This document shows, in pieces, positions 33,524 to 41,920 of a DNA stretch of 64,000 nt; within the stretch, counting starts at the first letter, position 1; the number at the start of each line of letters is the position of its first letter. Source of the stretch: Streptomyces sp. NBC_01214 (GTDB lineage: Bacteria > Actinomycetota > Actinomycetes > Streptomycetales > Streptomycetaceae); the NCBI RefSeq assembly GCF_026340975.1, contig NZ_JAPEOS010000002.1:1258501-1322500 (forward strand). Direction: 5' to 3'. The translations under genes were made by a program, and so were the position numbers. Under the pieces are notes generated by a model. That model had not been told where the DNA came from. It did no database searches and saw nothing but the letters and a program-made list of their open reading frames with translations.

Positions 33524-34234
33524 GTGCGGCTGACCCCTACGGAGCGCGACCGGCTGCTGCTCCGCAGTGCTGCGGAGCTGGCCCGGGCCAGGCGGGCCCG
33601 TGGCCTGAAACTGAACGTTCCGGAGGCCACCGCGCTGATCGCGGACACGGTCTGCGAGGCGGCGCGCGACGGCAAGCGGCTCGGGGAGGCCATCGAGGAG
33701 GCCCGCAGCGTGCTGGGCCCGGGCGACGTCCTGCCGGGCGTCGCCGACGTGGTCGCCGAGGTGCACGTGGAGGCCGTCTTCGACGACGGATCCCGCCTCG
33801 CAGTGGTCCCGTCCCCCATCCGGGGCGCGGTCCCGCTCGGCGACGACGCCCCGGGCGCGGTCGTCCCCGGCCCCGGGGTCCCCCAGCCGGAGCCGGTCCT
33901 GCACCTGCACGTCCGCAACACCGCCGCCGTGCCGGTGAGCGTGACCTCGCACTTCCACTTCTTCGAGGCGAACCCGCGGCTCGACTTCGACCGGGCCGCG
34001 GCCTACGGGATGCGGCTGTGCGTGCCGGCGGGCTCGTCCGTACGGTTCGACCCCCACGGCGAGGGCGAGGTCGGCCTCGTCCCCATCGGCGGAGACCGGA
34101 TCGCGATCGGCTTCGCGGGCCTGGTCGACGGGCCGCTGGACGCACCCGGAGCCAAGGACGAGGCCCTGCGCCGCGCGGCGGCCTGCGGCTACCTCGGTGT
34201 CACCGCCGCACACGAGGACGGAGACCGGGCGTGA
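33524..34234 (+). CDS. ureAB: Urease gamma-beta fusion subunit
   Basis: Structural urease subunits fused in one 236-aa chain. Residues 1-100 are UreA (MRLTPTERDRLLLRSAAELA, RGLKLNVPEATALI, DGKRLGEAIEE). From about 125 the UreB part follows (SHFHFFEANPRLDFDRAAAYGMRLCVPAG). The usual UreB start is replaced by a Gly/Pro/Val linker. The GTG start follows AAGAGGTGG. It overlaps ureC by 4 nt (GTGA). No urease accessory genes (ureD/E/F/G) are present nearby, so maturation would rely on genes elsewhere. Confidence 0.93.
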   Translation: MRLTPTERDRLLLRSAAELARARRARGLKLNVPEATALIADTVCEAARDGKRLGEAIEEARSVLGPGDVLPGVADVVAEVHVEAVFDDGSRLAVVPSPIRGAVPLGDDAPGAVVPGPGVPQPEPVLHLHVRNTAAVPVSVTSHFHFFEANPRLDFDRAAAYGMRLCVPAGSSVRFDPHGEGEVGLVPIGGDRIAIGFAGLVDGPLDAPGAKDEALRRAAACGYLGVTAAHEDGDRA

Positions 34235-35964
34235 GCAAGAAGACCCCGCACAGCGACCACTGCGCGCCGGGCAGCCGGCACGTCGATCCGCACGAGTACG
34301 CGTCCGTCTTCGGCCCCCGCGCCGGGGACCGGGTACGGCTCGGCGACTGCGGGCTGACCGTCCGGGTGGAGCACGACGCCCAGAAGCCGGGTGACGAGTT
34401 CCTGGCCGGTTTCGGCAAGACGGCCCGTGACGGGCTGCACCTGAAGGCCGCCGCCGTCCGCGAGACCTGCGACGTGGTCATCAGCAACGTGCTGGTCATC
34501 GACGCCGTCCTCGGGATCCGCAAGGTGTCGATCGGCATCCGCGAGGGCCGGATCCACGCGATCGGCCGGGCCGGCAACCCCGACACCCTCGACGGCGTCG
34601 ACGTGGTCGTCGGCACCGGCACCTCGATCGTGTCCGGCGAAGGCCTGATCGCCACCGCCGGAGCCGTCGACACCCACGTCCACCTGCTCTCCCCGCGGAT
34701 CATGGAAGCCTCCCTCGCCGCGGGCGTCACCACGATCATCGGCCAGGAGTTCGGCCCCGTCTGGGGCGTCGGCGTCAACTCCCCGTGGGCGCTGAAGCAC
34801 GCCTTCAACGCCTTCGACGCCTGGCCGGTCAACATCGGCTTCCTCGCCCGCGGCTCCTCCTCGGACGCCGCCCCGCTGGTCGAGGCGCTCGCCGAGGGCG
34901 GCGCGTCCGGCTTCAAGGTGCACGAGGACATGGGCGCGCACACCCGGGCCCTGGACACGGCACTGCGGGTGGCCGAGGAGCACGACGTGCAGGTCGCCCT
35001 GCACAGCGACGGCCTGAACGAGTGCCTTTCCGTCGAGGACACCCTGCGGGTCCTGGACGGCCGGACCATCCACGCCTTCCACATCGAGGGCTGCGGCGGC
35101 GGACACGTCCCCAACGTCCTGAAGATGGCGGGCGTGCCGAACGTCATCGGCTCCTCGACCAATCCCACGCTGCCCTTCGGCCGGGACGCGGTCGCCGAGC
35201 ACTACGGCATGATCGTCTCCGTCCACGACCTCAAGCCCGACCTGCCCGGCGACGCCGCCATGGCCCGCGACCGGATCCGGGCCGGCACCATGGGCGCCGA
35301 GGACGTCCTCCACGACCTCGGGGCCATCGGCATCACCTCCTCCGACGCCCAGGGCATGGGCCGCGCGGGCGAGACCATCCGCCGCACCTTCGCGATGGCC
35401 GCCAAGATGAAGGGCGAGCTCGGCCCGATGGACGGCGACGGCGAGGGCGACGACAACGCCCGCGTCCTGCGCTACATCGCCAAGCTCACCATCAACCCGG
35501 CCATCGCCCACGGACTCGCCCACGAGATCGGCTCCATCGAAGTCGGCAAGCTCGCCGACGTCGTCCTGTGGCGGCCGCAGTTCTTCGGTGCCAAGCCCCA
35601 ACTCGTGCTGAAGTCCGGCTTCCCCGCCTACGGCGTCACCGGCGACCCGAACGCCGCCACCGACACCTGCGAACCGCTCGTACTCGGACCGCAGTTCGGC
35701 TCGTACGGGGCCACGGCCGCCGACATCTCCGTCGCCTTCGTCTCCACCGCGGCCGCGGCCCTCGGCAGCGACGCGATGCCGACCCGCCGGCGCCGCGTCG
35801 CCGTCCGCGGTACCCGGGGGATCGGCCCCGGGGACCTCCTGCTCAACTCCCGGGTGGGCGCGGTCGATGTGGACGCGCGCAGCGGACTGGTCTCCCTCGA
35901 CGGGGAACCGCTGCGCTCCGAAGCCGCCGAATCGGTCTCCCTCAACCGCCTGTACTTCCTGTAA
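34231..35964 (+). CDS. ureC: Urease alpha subunit (divergent)
   Basis: Catalytic nickel subunit, 577 aa. Metal and catalytic residues are present: HVH in AVDTHVHLLSP, the carbamylated Lys and His in GFKVHEDMGAHT, His in VALHSDGLNE, His in HIEGCGGGH, Asp in TSSDAQGMGR, and Arg in RDRIRAG. In the mobile flap the usual Cys-His is Val-His (VHDL, 35221-35232), so the flap histidine stays but the cysteine is lost. The start is a GTG overlapping the preceding stop. With the agmatine deiminase behind it, this is the second-type urease locus known in streptomycetes; activity on urea is likely but not certain. Confidence 0.92.
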   Translation: MSKKTPHSDHCAPGSRHVDPHEYASVFGPRAGDRVRLGDCGLTVRVEHDAQKPGDEFLAGFGKTARDGLHLKAAAVRETCDVVISNVLVIDAVLGIRKVSIGIREGRIHAIGRAGNPDTLDGVDVVVGTGTSIVSGEGLIATAGAVDTHVHLLSPRIMEASLAAGVTTIIGQEFGPVWGVGVNSPWALKHAFNAFDAWPVNIGFLARGSSSDAAPLVEALAEGGASGFKVHEDMGAHTRALDTALRVAEEHDVQVALHSDGLNECLSVEDTLRVLDGRTIHAFHIEGCGGGHVPNVLKMAGVPNVIGSSTNPTLPFGRDAVAEHYGMIVSVHDLKPDLPGDAAMARDRIRAGTMGAEDVLHDLGAIGITSSDAQGMGRAGETIRRTFAMAAKMKGELGPMDGDGEGDDNARVLRYIAKLTINPAIAHGLAHEIGSIEVGKLADVVLWRPQFFGAKPQLVLKSGFPAYGVTGDPNAATDTCEPLVLGPQFGSYGATAADISVAFVSTAAAALGSDAMPTRRRRVAVRGTRGIGPGDLLLNSRVGAVDVDARSGLVSLDGEPLRSEAAESVSLNRLYFL

Positions 35965-35994
35965 GTCAGCACAGCCCGTAAGGACCTGCCTGCC

Positions 35995-37044
35995 ATGACC
36001 GCCCATCAGCACGCCAAGCCGGTCGACGCCGGATTCCGGATGCCCGCCGAGTGGACGCCCCACGAGCGCACCTGGATGGCCTGGCCCAGCCCCAACCAGA
36101 CCTTCACCAACGCGCAGGAGCTCGCCGAGGCCCGCGCCGCCTGGGGCGCCGTCGCCCGCGCGGTCCGCGCGTACGAGCCGGTGACCCTCGTGGTCTCGCC
36201 CGGTGACGCCGAGAGCGCCCGCGGACACGTCGGCGACGACGTCCAGCTGGTCGAGCAGGAGCTCGACGACGCGTGGATGCGCGACATCGGCCCGACGTTC
36301 GTCACCAACGACGCCGGCGAGCTCGCCGCCGTCGACTGGACCTTCAACGGTTGGGGCGCCCAGGAGTGGGCCCGCTGGGAGCACGACTCGAAGATCGCCC
36401 GGCACGTCTCGGACGTGGCCGGCACCCGCACGTACAGCACCGAGCTCGTCAACGAGGGCGGCGCCATCCACGTCGACGGCGAGGGCACCGTCCTGCTCAC
36501 CGACACCGTCCAGCTGGGCGAGGGCCGCAACCCCGGCTGGACCCGCCAGCAGGTGGAGGCCGAGATCCACGCCCACCTCGGCACCACCAAGGCGATCTGG
36601 CTGCCGTACGGCCTGGCCGGCGACTACGGCACCTACGGCACCCAGGGCCACGTCGACATCGTCGCCGCCTTCGCCCGCCCCGGCGTCGTCATGGTCCACA
36701 CCCAGCCCGACCCGGCCCACCCGGACCACGAGCGTTGCAAGACCATCGCGGCCATCCTGCGCGCGTCCACCGACGCCCGCGGGCGGCAACTGGAGGTCGT
36801 GGAGGTCCCGGCGCCGACCGTGCTGGAGGAGGACGGGGAGTGGGTGGACTACTCGTACATCAACCACTACCTGTGCAACGGCGGGGTCGTGCTGTGCGCG
36901 TTCGACGACCCGCGCGACGAGGAGGCCGCAGAGATCTTCCGCGGACTGTTCCCCGAGCGGACCGTGACCCTCGTTGACGCACGTACGATTTTCGCCGGGG
37001 GTGGCGGTATCCACTGCATCACCCAGCAGCAGCCGAAGGTCTGA
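35995..37044 (+). CDS. aguA: Agmatine deiminase (peptidylarginine-deiminase family)
   Basis: Guanidine-modifying enzyme of 349 aa that converts agmatine to N-carbamoylputrescine and ammonia. Seen: EWTPHERTWMAWPS, the substrate Asp in DDAWMRDIGPTFV, NEGGAIHVDGEG, the catalytic His in YGTQGHVDIVAAF and the nucleophilic Cys in GGGGIHCITQQQP. AAGGA lies before the ATG; the gap to ureC is 30 nt. Location in a urease operon suggests a nitrogen-release role from agmatine or a related guanidine. Confidence 0.93.
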   Translation: MTAHQHAKPVDAGFRMPAEWTPHERTWMAWPSPNQTFTNAQELAEARAAWGAVARAVRAYEPVTLVVSPGDAESARGHVGDDVQLVEQELDDAWMRDIGPTFVTNDAGELAAVDWTFNGWGAQEWARWEHDSKIARHVSDVAGTRTYSTELVNEGGAIHVDGEGTVLLTDTVQLGEGRNPGWTRQQVEAEIHAHLGTTKAIWLPYGLAGDYGTYGTQGHVDIVAAFARPGVVMVHTQPDPAHPDHERCKTIAAILRASTDARGRQLEVVEVPAPTVLEEDGEWVDYSYINHYLCNGGVVLCAFDDPRDEEAAEIFRGLFPERTVTLVDARTIFAGGGGIHCITQQQPKV

Positions 37045-37083
37045 TCCGCAGACGACCGGCAGCCGACCGACGAGGAGTGGTCC

Positions 37084-37704
37084 ATGGTGGCGGGTGGAGT
37101 ACCGGTACGCGCGGCGCGGAAGAACGCGCCCCCGCGCGAGGACGTACTCGTCGCCGCCATGGCCACGATCGCCGAGCGCGGCCTGGAAGGCCTGACCATG
37201 GCCGGACTGGGCCGCGAGGTCGGCATGAGCAGCGGCCACCTCCTCTACTACTTCCGCAGCAAGGACGAGCTGCTGCTGCAGACGCTGGAGTGGAGCGAGG
37301 CGGAACTGGGCGGCGAGCGGCGGGCCCTGCTCGCCCGCCGCGGTCCGGTGGGCGAGCGCCTGCAGGCGTACGTGGACCTGTACGTGCCCACGCGCGCCCG
37401 CGACCCGCACTGGACGCTGTGGCTGGAGGTCTGGAACCGCTCCCAGAACGCGGGCCCCCAGGAGCGCGACCGGCAGGCGGCCATCGAAGGTGCCTGGCAC
37501 CGCGACCTGGTCGCGTTGCTCGCCGAGGGCATCTCGCGCGGGGAGTTCCGCCCGGTGGACGCCGAGCGCGTGGCGACCCGCGTCCGGGCCCTGCTCGACG
37601 GATTCAGCATCCAGCTGGCGGTGGGCCTGCCGACCCTGGACCGCCCGGCCATCCTGGCCCACGTGAGCGAATTCCTGACGGACACCCTGTCGCTCCCGTC
37701 GTAG
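37084..37704 (+). CDS. TetR-family regulator of the urease/agmatine locus
   Basis: 206-aa repressor with an N-terminal helix-turn-helix (GLTMAGLGREVGMSSGHLLYYFRSKDELL) and a BetI-like C-terminal ligand domain. GAGGAG precedes the ATG. Last gene of the ureAB-ureC-aguA run with a 39-nt gap, so likely cotranscribed. It is the best candidate to bind the two related palindromes at 33410 and 33477 (inference). Confidence 0.88.
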   Translation: MVAGGVPVRAARKNAPPREDVLVAAMATIAERGLEGLTMAGLGREVGMSSGHLLYYFRSKDELLLQTLEWSEAELGGERRALLARRGPVGERLQAYVDLYVPTRARDPHWTLWLEVWNRSQNAGPQERDRQAAIEGAWHRDLVALLAEGISRGEFRPVDAERVATRVRALLDGFSIQLAVGLPTLDRPAILAHVSEFLTDTLSLPS

Positions 37705-37714
37705 CTTGGCCCAT

Positions 37715-37761
37715 CTCAGCCTCGCCGGCGTTTGAGGCGCGGGGTTCGGGGCGGAGCCCCG
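37715..37761. repeat. Dispersed intergenic repeat of Streptomyces type
   Basis: GC-rich element with two small stems: GCCTC...GAGGC around GCCGGCGTTT, and CGGGGC-GGAG-CCCCG. From memory, this sequence type recurs between genes in many Streptomyces genomes. Its role, if any, is unknown; here it may also act as a terminator after the TetR gene. Confidence 0.5.
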
Positions 37762-37863
37762 CAACGGCGCCGCAGCCGCCCACGGTGCTCAGCACCCCGA
37801 ACGCACGCGCGAGCCCGCTGCCCGCATGGTGAGATGCCTGTCCATCCGCGGCGAGCGGTGTGG

Positions 37864-37869
37864 CACACT
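37864..37869 (+). promoter_or_regulatory. -10 box of the cimA leader transcript
   Basis: CACACT ends 6 nt before the leader-peptide GTG, with no ribosome site between, matching the leaderless pattern of this window. Confidence 0.35.
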
Positions 37870-37875
37870 GCCAGC

Positions 37876-37932
37876 GTGCCTGCTCAGCTCATGATTATCG
37901 CCAGCAGCGCGCCGGTCCCCAGTGGCCGCTGA
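37876..37932 (+). CDS. cimA leader peptide (18 aa)
   Basis: MPAQLMIIASSAPVPSGR, from a GTG that looks leaderless; the ATG at 37891 (MIIASS...) is an alternative, also without a ribosome site. Two consecutive Ile codons occur, one being ATT, which is rare here. The downstream gene makes the isoleucine precursor citramalate. A T-tailed terminator follows between this frame and cimA. I infer ribosome-mediated attenuation by charged tRNA-Ile. Confidence 0.6.
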   Translation: MPAQLMIIASSAPVPSGR

Positions 37933-37982
37933 ACCGTGGAAGAACTTCGCGGAAGCGGCCACCGTGCCTCGGACCCGCGCGC
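37907..37982 (+). promoter_or_regulatory. cimA leader RNA long stem
   Basis: Positions 37907-37918 pair with 37971-37982 at 11 of 12 bases. Inside, 37922-37930 pair perfectly with 37954-37962. The first arm begins 8 nt after the Ile codons and the last arm abuts the terminator. A ribosome stalled at the Ile pair would disturb this stem. Confidence 0.5.
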
Positions 37983-38012
37983 AGACCTCTCGCTACCCGC
38001 GAGAGGTCTTTT
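37983..38012 (+). terminator. cimA attenuator terminator
   Basis: Perfect 11-bp stem (AGACCTCTCGC and its complement), TACCC loop, then TTTT. It lies about 100 nt before the cimA start. Confidence 0.8.
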
Positions 38013-38114
38013 CGTTTCCCGGACCATCCCTGCCGGGACCGGACCGCGCGCGATGATGGGGGCAGTGGATCCCGGGCATATCCGGAACCACTCACCGACA
38101 GGAGTCAGATCAGC

Positions 38115-39743
38115 ATGACGACGACACCAGAGGCGGCCACTGTGCTGTCAGAAGGCCTGGACGACAGCTTCCACGTCTTCGACACCACCCTGCGCGACGG
38201 CGCCCAGCGCGAGGGCATCAACCTCACCGTCGCCGACAAGCTGACGATCGCCCGGCACCTGGACGACTTCGGAGTGGGTTTCATCGAGGGCGGTTGGCCC
38301 GGCGCCAACCCCCGGGACACCGAGTTCTTCTCCCGCGCCCGCGCGGAGATCGCCTTCAAGAACGCCCAGCTGGTCGCTTTCGGTGCGACCCGGCGCGCGG
38401 GCGGCTCGGCCGCCCAGGACCCGCAGGTGCGGGCCCTGTTGGAATCCGGCGCCCCGGTCATCACGCTCGTCGCCAAGTCCCACGACCGCCACGTCGAACT
38501 CGCCCTGCGCACCACCCTCGACGAGAACCTGGAGATGGTCCGCGACACCGTCTCCCACCTGGTCGCCCAGGGCCGCCGCGTCTTCGTCGACTGCGAGCAC
38601 TTCTTCGACGGTTACCGGGCCAACCCGGAGTACGCCAAGTCCGTCGTGCGCGCCGCCCACGAGGCCGGCGCCGACGTGGTCATCCTCTGCGACACCAACG
38701 GCGGCATGCTGCCCGCCCAGGTGACCGCCACCGTCGCCACCGTCCTCGCCGACACCGGCGCCCGCCTGGGCATCCACGCCCAGGACGACACCGGCTGCGC
38801 CGTCGCCAACACCCTGGCCGCGGTGGACGCGGGCGCCACCCACGTCCAGTGCACGGCGAACGGGTACGGCGAGCGCGTCGGCAACGCCAACCTCTTCCCC
38901 GTCGTCGCCGCCCTGGAGATCAAGTACGGGCGCACGGTGCTCCCCGACGGGGCGCTCGCCGAGATGACCCGGATCTCGCACGCCATCGCCGAGGTCGTGA
39001 ACCTCACCCCTTCCACGCACCAGCCCTACGTCGGCGTCTCCGCCTTCGCGCACAAGGCGGGCCTGCACGCCTCGGCCATCAAGGTCGACCCGGACCTCTA
39101 CCAGCACATCGACCCCGAGCGGGTCGGCAACACCATGCGGATGCTGGTCTCCGACATGGCCGGCCGCGCCTCCATCGAGCTCAAGGGCAAGGAGCTCGGC
39201 GTCGACCTCGGCGGGGACCGCGCGCTCATCTCCCGGGTCGTGGAGCGGGTCAAGGCGCGGGAGCTCCAGGGCTACACCTACGAGGCGGCCGACGCCTCCT
39301 TCGAGCTGCTGCTGCGCGCCGAGGCCGAGGGCCGCGCCCGCAAGTACTTCCGCATCGAGTCGTGGCGGGCCATCGTCGAGGACCGCCCGGACGGCACCCA
39401 CGCCAACGAGGCCACGGTCAAGCTGTGGGCCAGGGGCGAGCGGATCGTCGCCACGGCCGAGGGCAACGGCCCGGTCAACGCGCTGGACCGGGCGCTGCGG
39501 GTGGCGCTGGAGCGGTTCTACCCGCAGCTCGCCAAGTTCGAGCTCGTCGACTACAAGGTCCGCATCCTGGAGGGCACGCACGGCACGGAGTCCACGACCC
39601 GCGTGCTGATCGCCACGACGGACGGCGAACGCGATTGGTCCACGGTCGGCGTGGCCCCGAACGTGATCGCCGCTTCCTGGCAGGCCCTGGAGGACGCGTT
39701 CACCTACGGCCTGCTGCACGCGGGCGTCGAACCCCCCGAGTAG
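38115..39743 (+). CDS. cimA: Citramalate synthase
   Basis: Condenses pyruvate and acetyl-CoA to (R)-citramalate, a threonine-independent entry to isoleucine. Length is 542 aa, matching the long CimA family rather than 2-isopropylmalate synthase. Seen: FHVFDTTLRDGAQREGI, the metal/acid region HAQDDTGCAVANTLAAVDAG, CTANGYGERVGNANL, and a C-terminal LeuA-type regulatory dimer domain. AGGAG precedes the ATG. An upstream leader peptide and terminator suggest attenuation. Relatives are often annotated as leuA2, so substrate preference needs noting. Confidence 0.9.
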   Translation: MTTTPEAATVLSEGLDDSFHVFDTTLRDGAQREGINLTVADKLTIARHLDDFGVGFIEGGWPGANPRDTEFFSRARAEIAFKNAQLVAFGATRRAGGSAAQDPQVRALLESGAPVITLVAKSHDRHVELALRTTLDENLEMVRDTVSHLVAQGRRVFVDCEHFFDGYRANPEYAKSVVRAAHEAGADVVILCDTNGGMLPAQVTATVATVLADTGARLGIHAQDDTGCAVANTLAAVDAGATHVQCTANGYGERVGNANLFPVVAALEIKYGRTVLPDGALAEMTRISHAIAEVVNLTPSTHQPYVGVSAFAHKAGLHASAIKVDPDLYQHIDPERVGNTMRMLVSDMAGRASIELKGKELGVDLGGDRALISRVVERVKARELQGYTYEAADASFELLLRAEAEGRARKYFRIESWRAIVEDRPDGTHANEATVKLWARGERIVATAEGNGPVNALDRALRVALERFYPQLAKFELVDYKVRILEGTHGTESTTRVLIATTDGERDWSTVGVAPNVIAASWQALEDAFTYGLLHAGVEPPE

Positions 39744-39829
39744 CACGCCGGGCCCGCGTCCGCCGGACTTCGGCCCGGCGCCCGGTGAGGCCCTTATGTC
39801 CAGCTCACACGGGAAAGTACCGGTTCCGG

Positions 39830-39835
39830 TAGCGT
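39830..39835 (+). promoter_or_regulatory. -10 box before the glycine-tailed membrane protein
   Basis: TAGCGT with a 7-nt gap to the ATG. AAGGAT also lies in the gap, but too close to serve as a normal ribosome site. Confidence 0.3.
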
Positions 39836-39842
39836 CAAGGAT

Positions 39843-41201
39843 ATGAGGACCAGGCTGATATCCGTGCGCTTCGGACCGCTGCTCTCCGGTCTGCTGCTGG
39901 CGCTGGCGACGACCGCCCTCGTCGCCGCGCCGACGGCTTCGGCGGCCGAGGGGGTCGCCGCTGTCGGGGAGGCCCTCGAGAAGGGCCCGGTCTACGTGGC
40001 TCCCGGGGCCGAGGCGCAGCTGTCCACCGCCCAGGCGGACGCGCTCGCGAAGAAGATCGAGGACGCCGGGAAGCCGGTGTTCGTGGCCGTGCTGCCGGCC
40101 ACCGCCGAGTTCCCCGCCGACAAGGTGCTCGGCGCGGTCCGGGCCGAGACCGGGATCACCGGGCTCTACGCGGTCCGGCTCGGCGACGGCTTCGACGCCG
40201 GCGCCGACAAGGCGGTCATGCCGCGCAATGCCGTACGCAACCTCACCGAGGCCGTGAAGACCGGCGCACCGGTGAACGCGAACACGCAGCTCAACAACTT
40301 CGTGGACCAGGCCCTGACCCAGGTCAAGGGCGGCGCCCCCGCGTCCTGGGGTACGACCGGCGCCGACCAGGGCGCCCCGGTCGGCGGGCTGATCGCCCTC
40401 GGCGCGGTGGCCGTGGTGGGCGGCGGCGGTGCGTACGTGCTGGTCCGTCGCAACCGGAAGAAGAAGGAAGAGACCCGGCGCGAGGCCATCGCCCGGCTGG
40501 CCGTGGTCGTCGACGAGGACATCACGGCCTTCGGCGAGGAGCTCGAACGGCTCGACTTCCACCCCGGCGAGCCCGGCGCCGACGATGCCATGCGGGGAGA
40601 CTACGAGCAGGGGCTCGACTCGTACGAGAAGGCCAAGCAGATCATGGCCTCGGTCCAGCAGCCCGACGAGGTCAAGGGCGTCACTCAGGCGCTGGAGGAC
40701 GGCCGCTTCGCGCTGGCCACGCTCGACGCGCGCCGGCAGGGCAGGCCGCTTCCCGAGCGCCGCTCGCCCTGCTTCTTCGACCCGCGCCACGGACCGAGCA
40801 GCGAGGACGCCACCTGGGCTCCGGCCGGCGGGGCGGCCCGTACCGTGCCGGTCTGCACGGCGGACGCCGTACGGCTGCGCGACGGCCTGGACCCGGCGGT
40901 TCGCACGGTCGACACCGAGCGCGGGCCGCGACCGTACTACGACGCCGGCCCGGCGTACGGTCCCTGGGCCGGCGGGTACTTCGGCGGCGGCATCCTGCCC
41001 GGCCTGCTGGTGGGCACGATGCTCGGTTCGATGATGTCCAGCCCCGCCTACGCCGCGGACTTCGGCGGCGGCACGGGCAGTGGCTTCGAGGGCGGGGACG
41101 TCTCCGGGGCCGACTTCGACCCGTCCGACTTCGGCGGCGGGGACTTCGGCGGCGGAGGCTTCGACGGGGGTGGCGGCTTCGACGGCGGGGGCGGCTTCTG
41201 A
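39843..41201 (+). CDS. Membrane protein with glycine-rich tail
   Basis: 452 aa. A signal peptide (hydrophobic about 12-30, ending PTASAAEG) is followed by an extracellular domain of about 140 residues, one membrane segment (GGLIALGAVAVVGGGGAYVLV), a basic stop-transfer stretch (RRNRKKKEETRR) and a cytoplasmic helical part. The C-terminus holds a second hydrophobic segment (GGILPGLLVGTMLGSMM) and an FGGG/FDGGGG-rich tail, as in TPM-domain/YgcG-like proteins. Function unknown. Convergent with the YceI gene. Confidence 0.75.
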   Translation: MRTRLISVRFGPLLSGLLLALATTALVAAPTASAAEGVAAVGEALEKGPVYVAPGAEAQLSTAQADALAKKIEDAGKPVFVAVLPATAEFPADKVLGAVRAETGITGLYAVRLGDGFDAGADKAVMPRNAVRNLTEAVKTGAPVNANTQLNNFVDQALTQVKGGAPASWGTTGADQGAPVGGLIALGAVAVVGGGGAYVLVRRNRKKKEETRREAIARLAVVVDEDITAFGEELERLDFHPGEPGADDAMRGDYEQGLDSYEKAKQIMASVQQPDEVKGVTQALEDGRFALATLDARRQGRPLPERRSPCFFDPRHGPSSEDATWAPAGGAARTVPVCTADAVRLRDGLDPAVRTVDTERGPRPYYDAGPAYGPWAGGYFGGGILPGLLVGTMLGSMMSSPAYAADFGGGTGSGFEGGDVSGADFDPSDFGGGDFGGGGFDGGGGFDGGGGF

Positions 41202-41248
41202 GCGGTGTTCGGCCGCCCCCGGTGCCGGGCGTCGGGGGAGCCCGTCCG

Positions 41249-41869
41249 TCAGGCCTGCTTGATGGCCGAGATGTCGAAGGTCAGCTTCACCTTGTCGCTG
41301 ACCATCACGCCGCCGGCCTCCAGGGCGGCGTTCCACGTCAGGCCCCAGTCGGAGCGCAGGATCTCGGTTGACCCCTCGAAGCCGACGCGCTCGTTGCCGT
41401 AGGGGTCGGTGGCCGAGCCGTTGAACTCCAGGTCGATGGAGAGCGGGCGCGTGACGTCCTTGATGGTCAGCTCACCGGTGATGCGGTACGCGTCCCCGCC
41501 GAGCTGGCGCGCCTCGGTGGAGCGGAAGGTCATCAGCGGGAAGGCCTCGGCGTCGAAGAAGTCGCCGCTGCGCAGGTGGCCGTCGCGGTCGGCGATGCCG
41601 GTGTCGACGGAGGCGATCTTCACGTCGATGGATGCGGTGGAGCGGGCCGGGTCGGCGCCGTCCAGGTGCAGGCTTCCCTCGTGCTCGGTGAAGGTTCCGC
41701 GGACGTTGGTGACCATGGCGTGGCGGACGGTGAAGCCGATGCTGCTGTGGGCGGGGTCGATGACGTAGTCGCCGGTGAGCGCGGCGAGCGCCGGGTCCAC
41801 TTCCAGGGTGGCGACGGCGGCGCCGTCCTGGACGTTCAGGTTCTGGCTGCGGCGGGTGAAGAGACCCAT
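41249..41869 (-). CDS. YceI-family protein
   Basis: 206-aa lipocalin-like YceI-domain protein; the family binds isoprenoid-type lipids. It has no signal peptide, so a cytoplasmic form. Seen: GDYVIDPAHSSIGFTVRHAMV, RSGDFFDAEAFPLMTFRS, GELTIKDVTRPL and the end WNAALEAGGVMVSDKVKL. The ATG follows GAGGAG at about 7 nt. The upstream 20-bp inverted repeat suggests control by a MarR-type repressor. Confidence 0.92.
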   Translation of the reverse strand: MGLFTRRSQNLNVQDGAAVATLEVDPALAALTGDYVIDPAHSSIGFTVRHAMVTNVRGTFTEHEGSLHLDGADPARSTASIDVKIASVDTGIADRDGHLRSGDFFDAEAFPLMTFRSTEARQLGGDAYRITGELTIKDVTRPLSIDLEFNGSATDPYGNERVGFEGSTEILRSDWGLTWNAALEAGGVMVSDKVKLTFDISAIKQA

Positions 41870-41900
41870 GACTTGCTCCTCGGTGGTTTCTGCACGGTCT

Positions 41901-41920
41901 GAAGATTCTGTTTAATCTTC
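41901..41920. promoter_or_regulatory. Operator-like inverted repeat before the YceI gene
   Basis: GAAGATT-CTGTTT-AATCTTC, perfect 7-bp arms, about 32 nt upstream of the YceI start. An AT-rich near-palindrome (GTTCAAATTTCAAC) lies further upstream near 41957. Both stand out in this GC-rich DNA. Confidence 0.5.

Noticed and set aside
34189..37764. Minus-strand frame of 1191 codons across the urease genes
   Set aside because: Gly/Asp/Val-rich shadow spanning several well-supported genes.
38148..41336. Minus-strand frame of 1062 codons across cimA
   Set aside because: Crosses two real genes on the other strand and has no recognisable domain.
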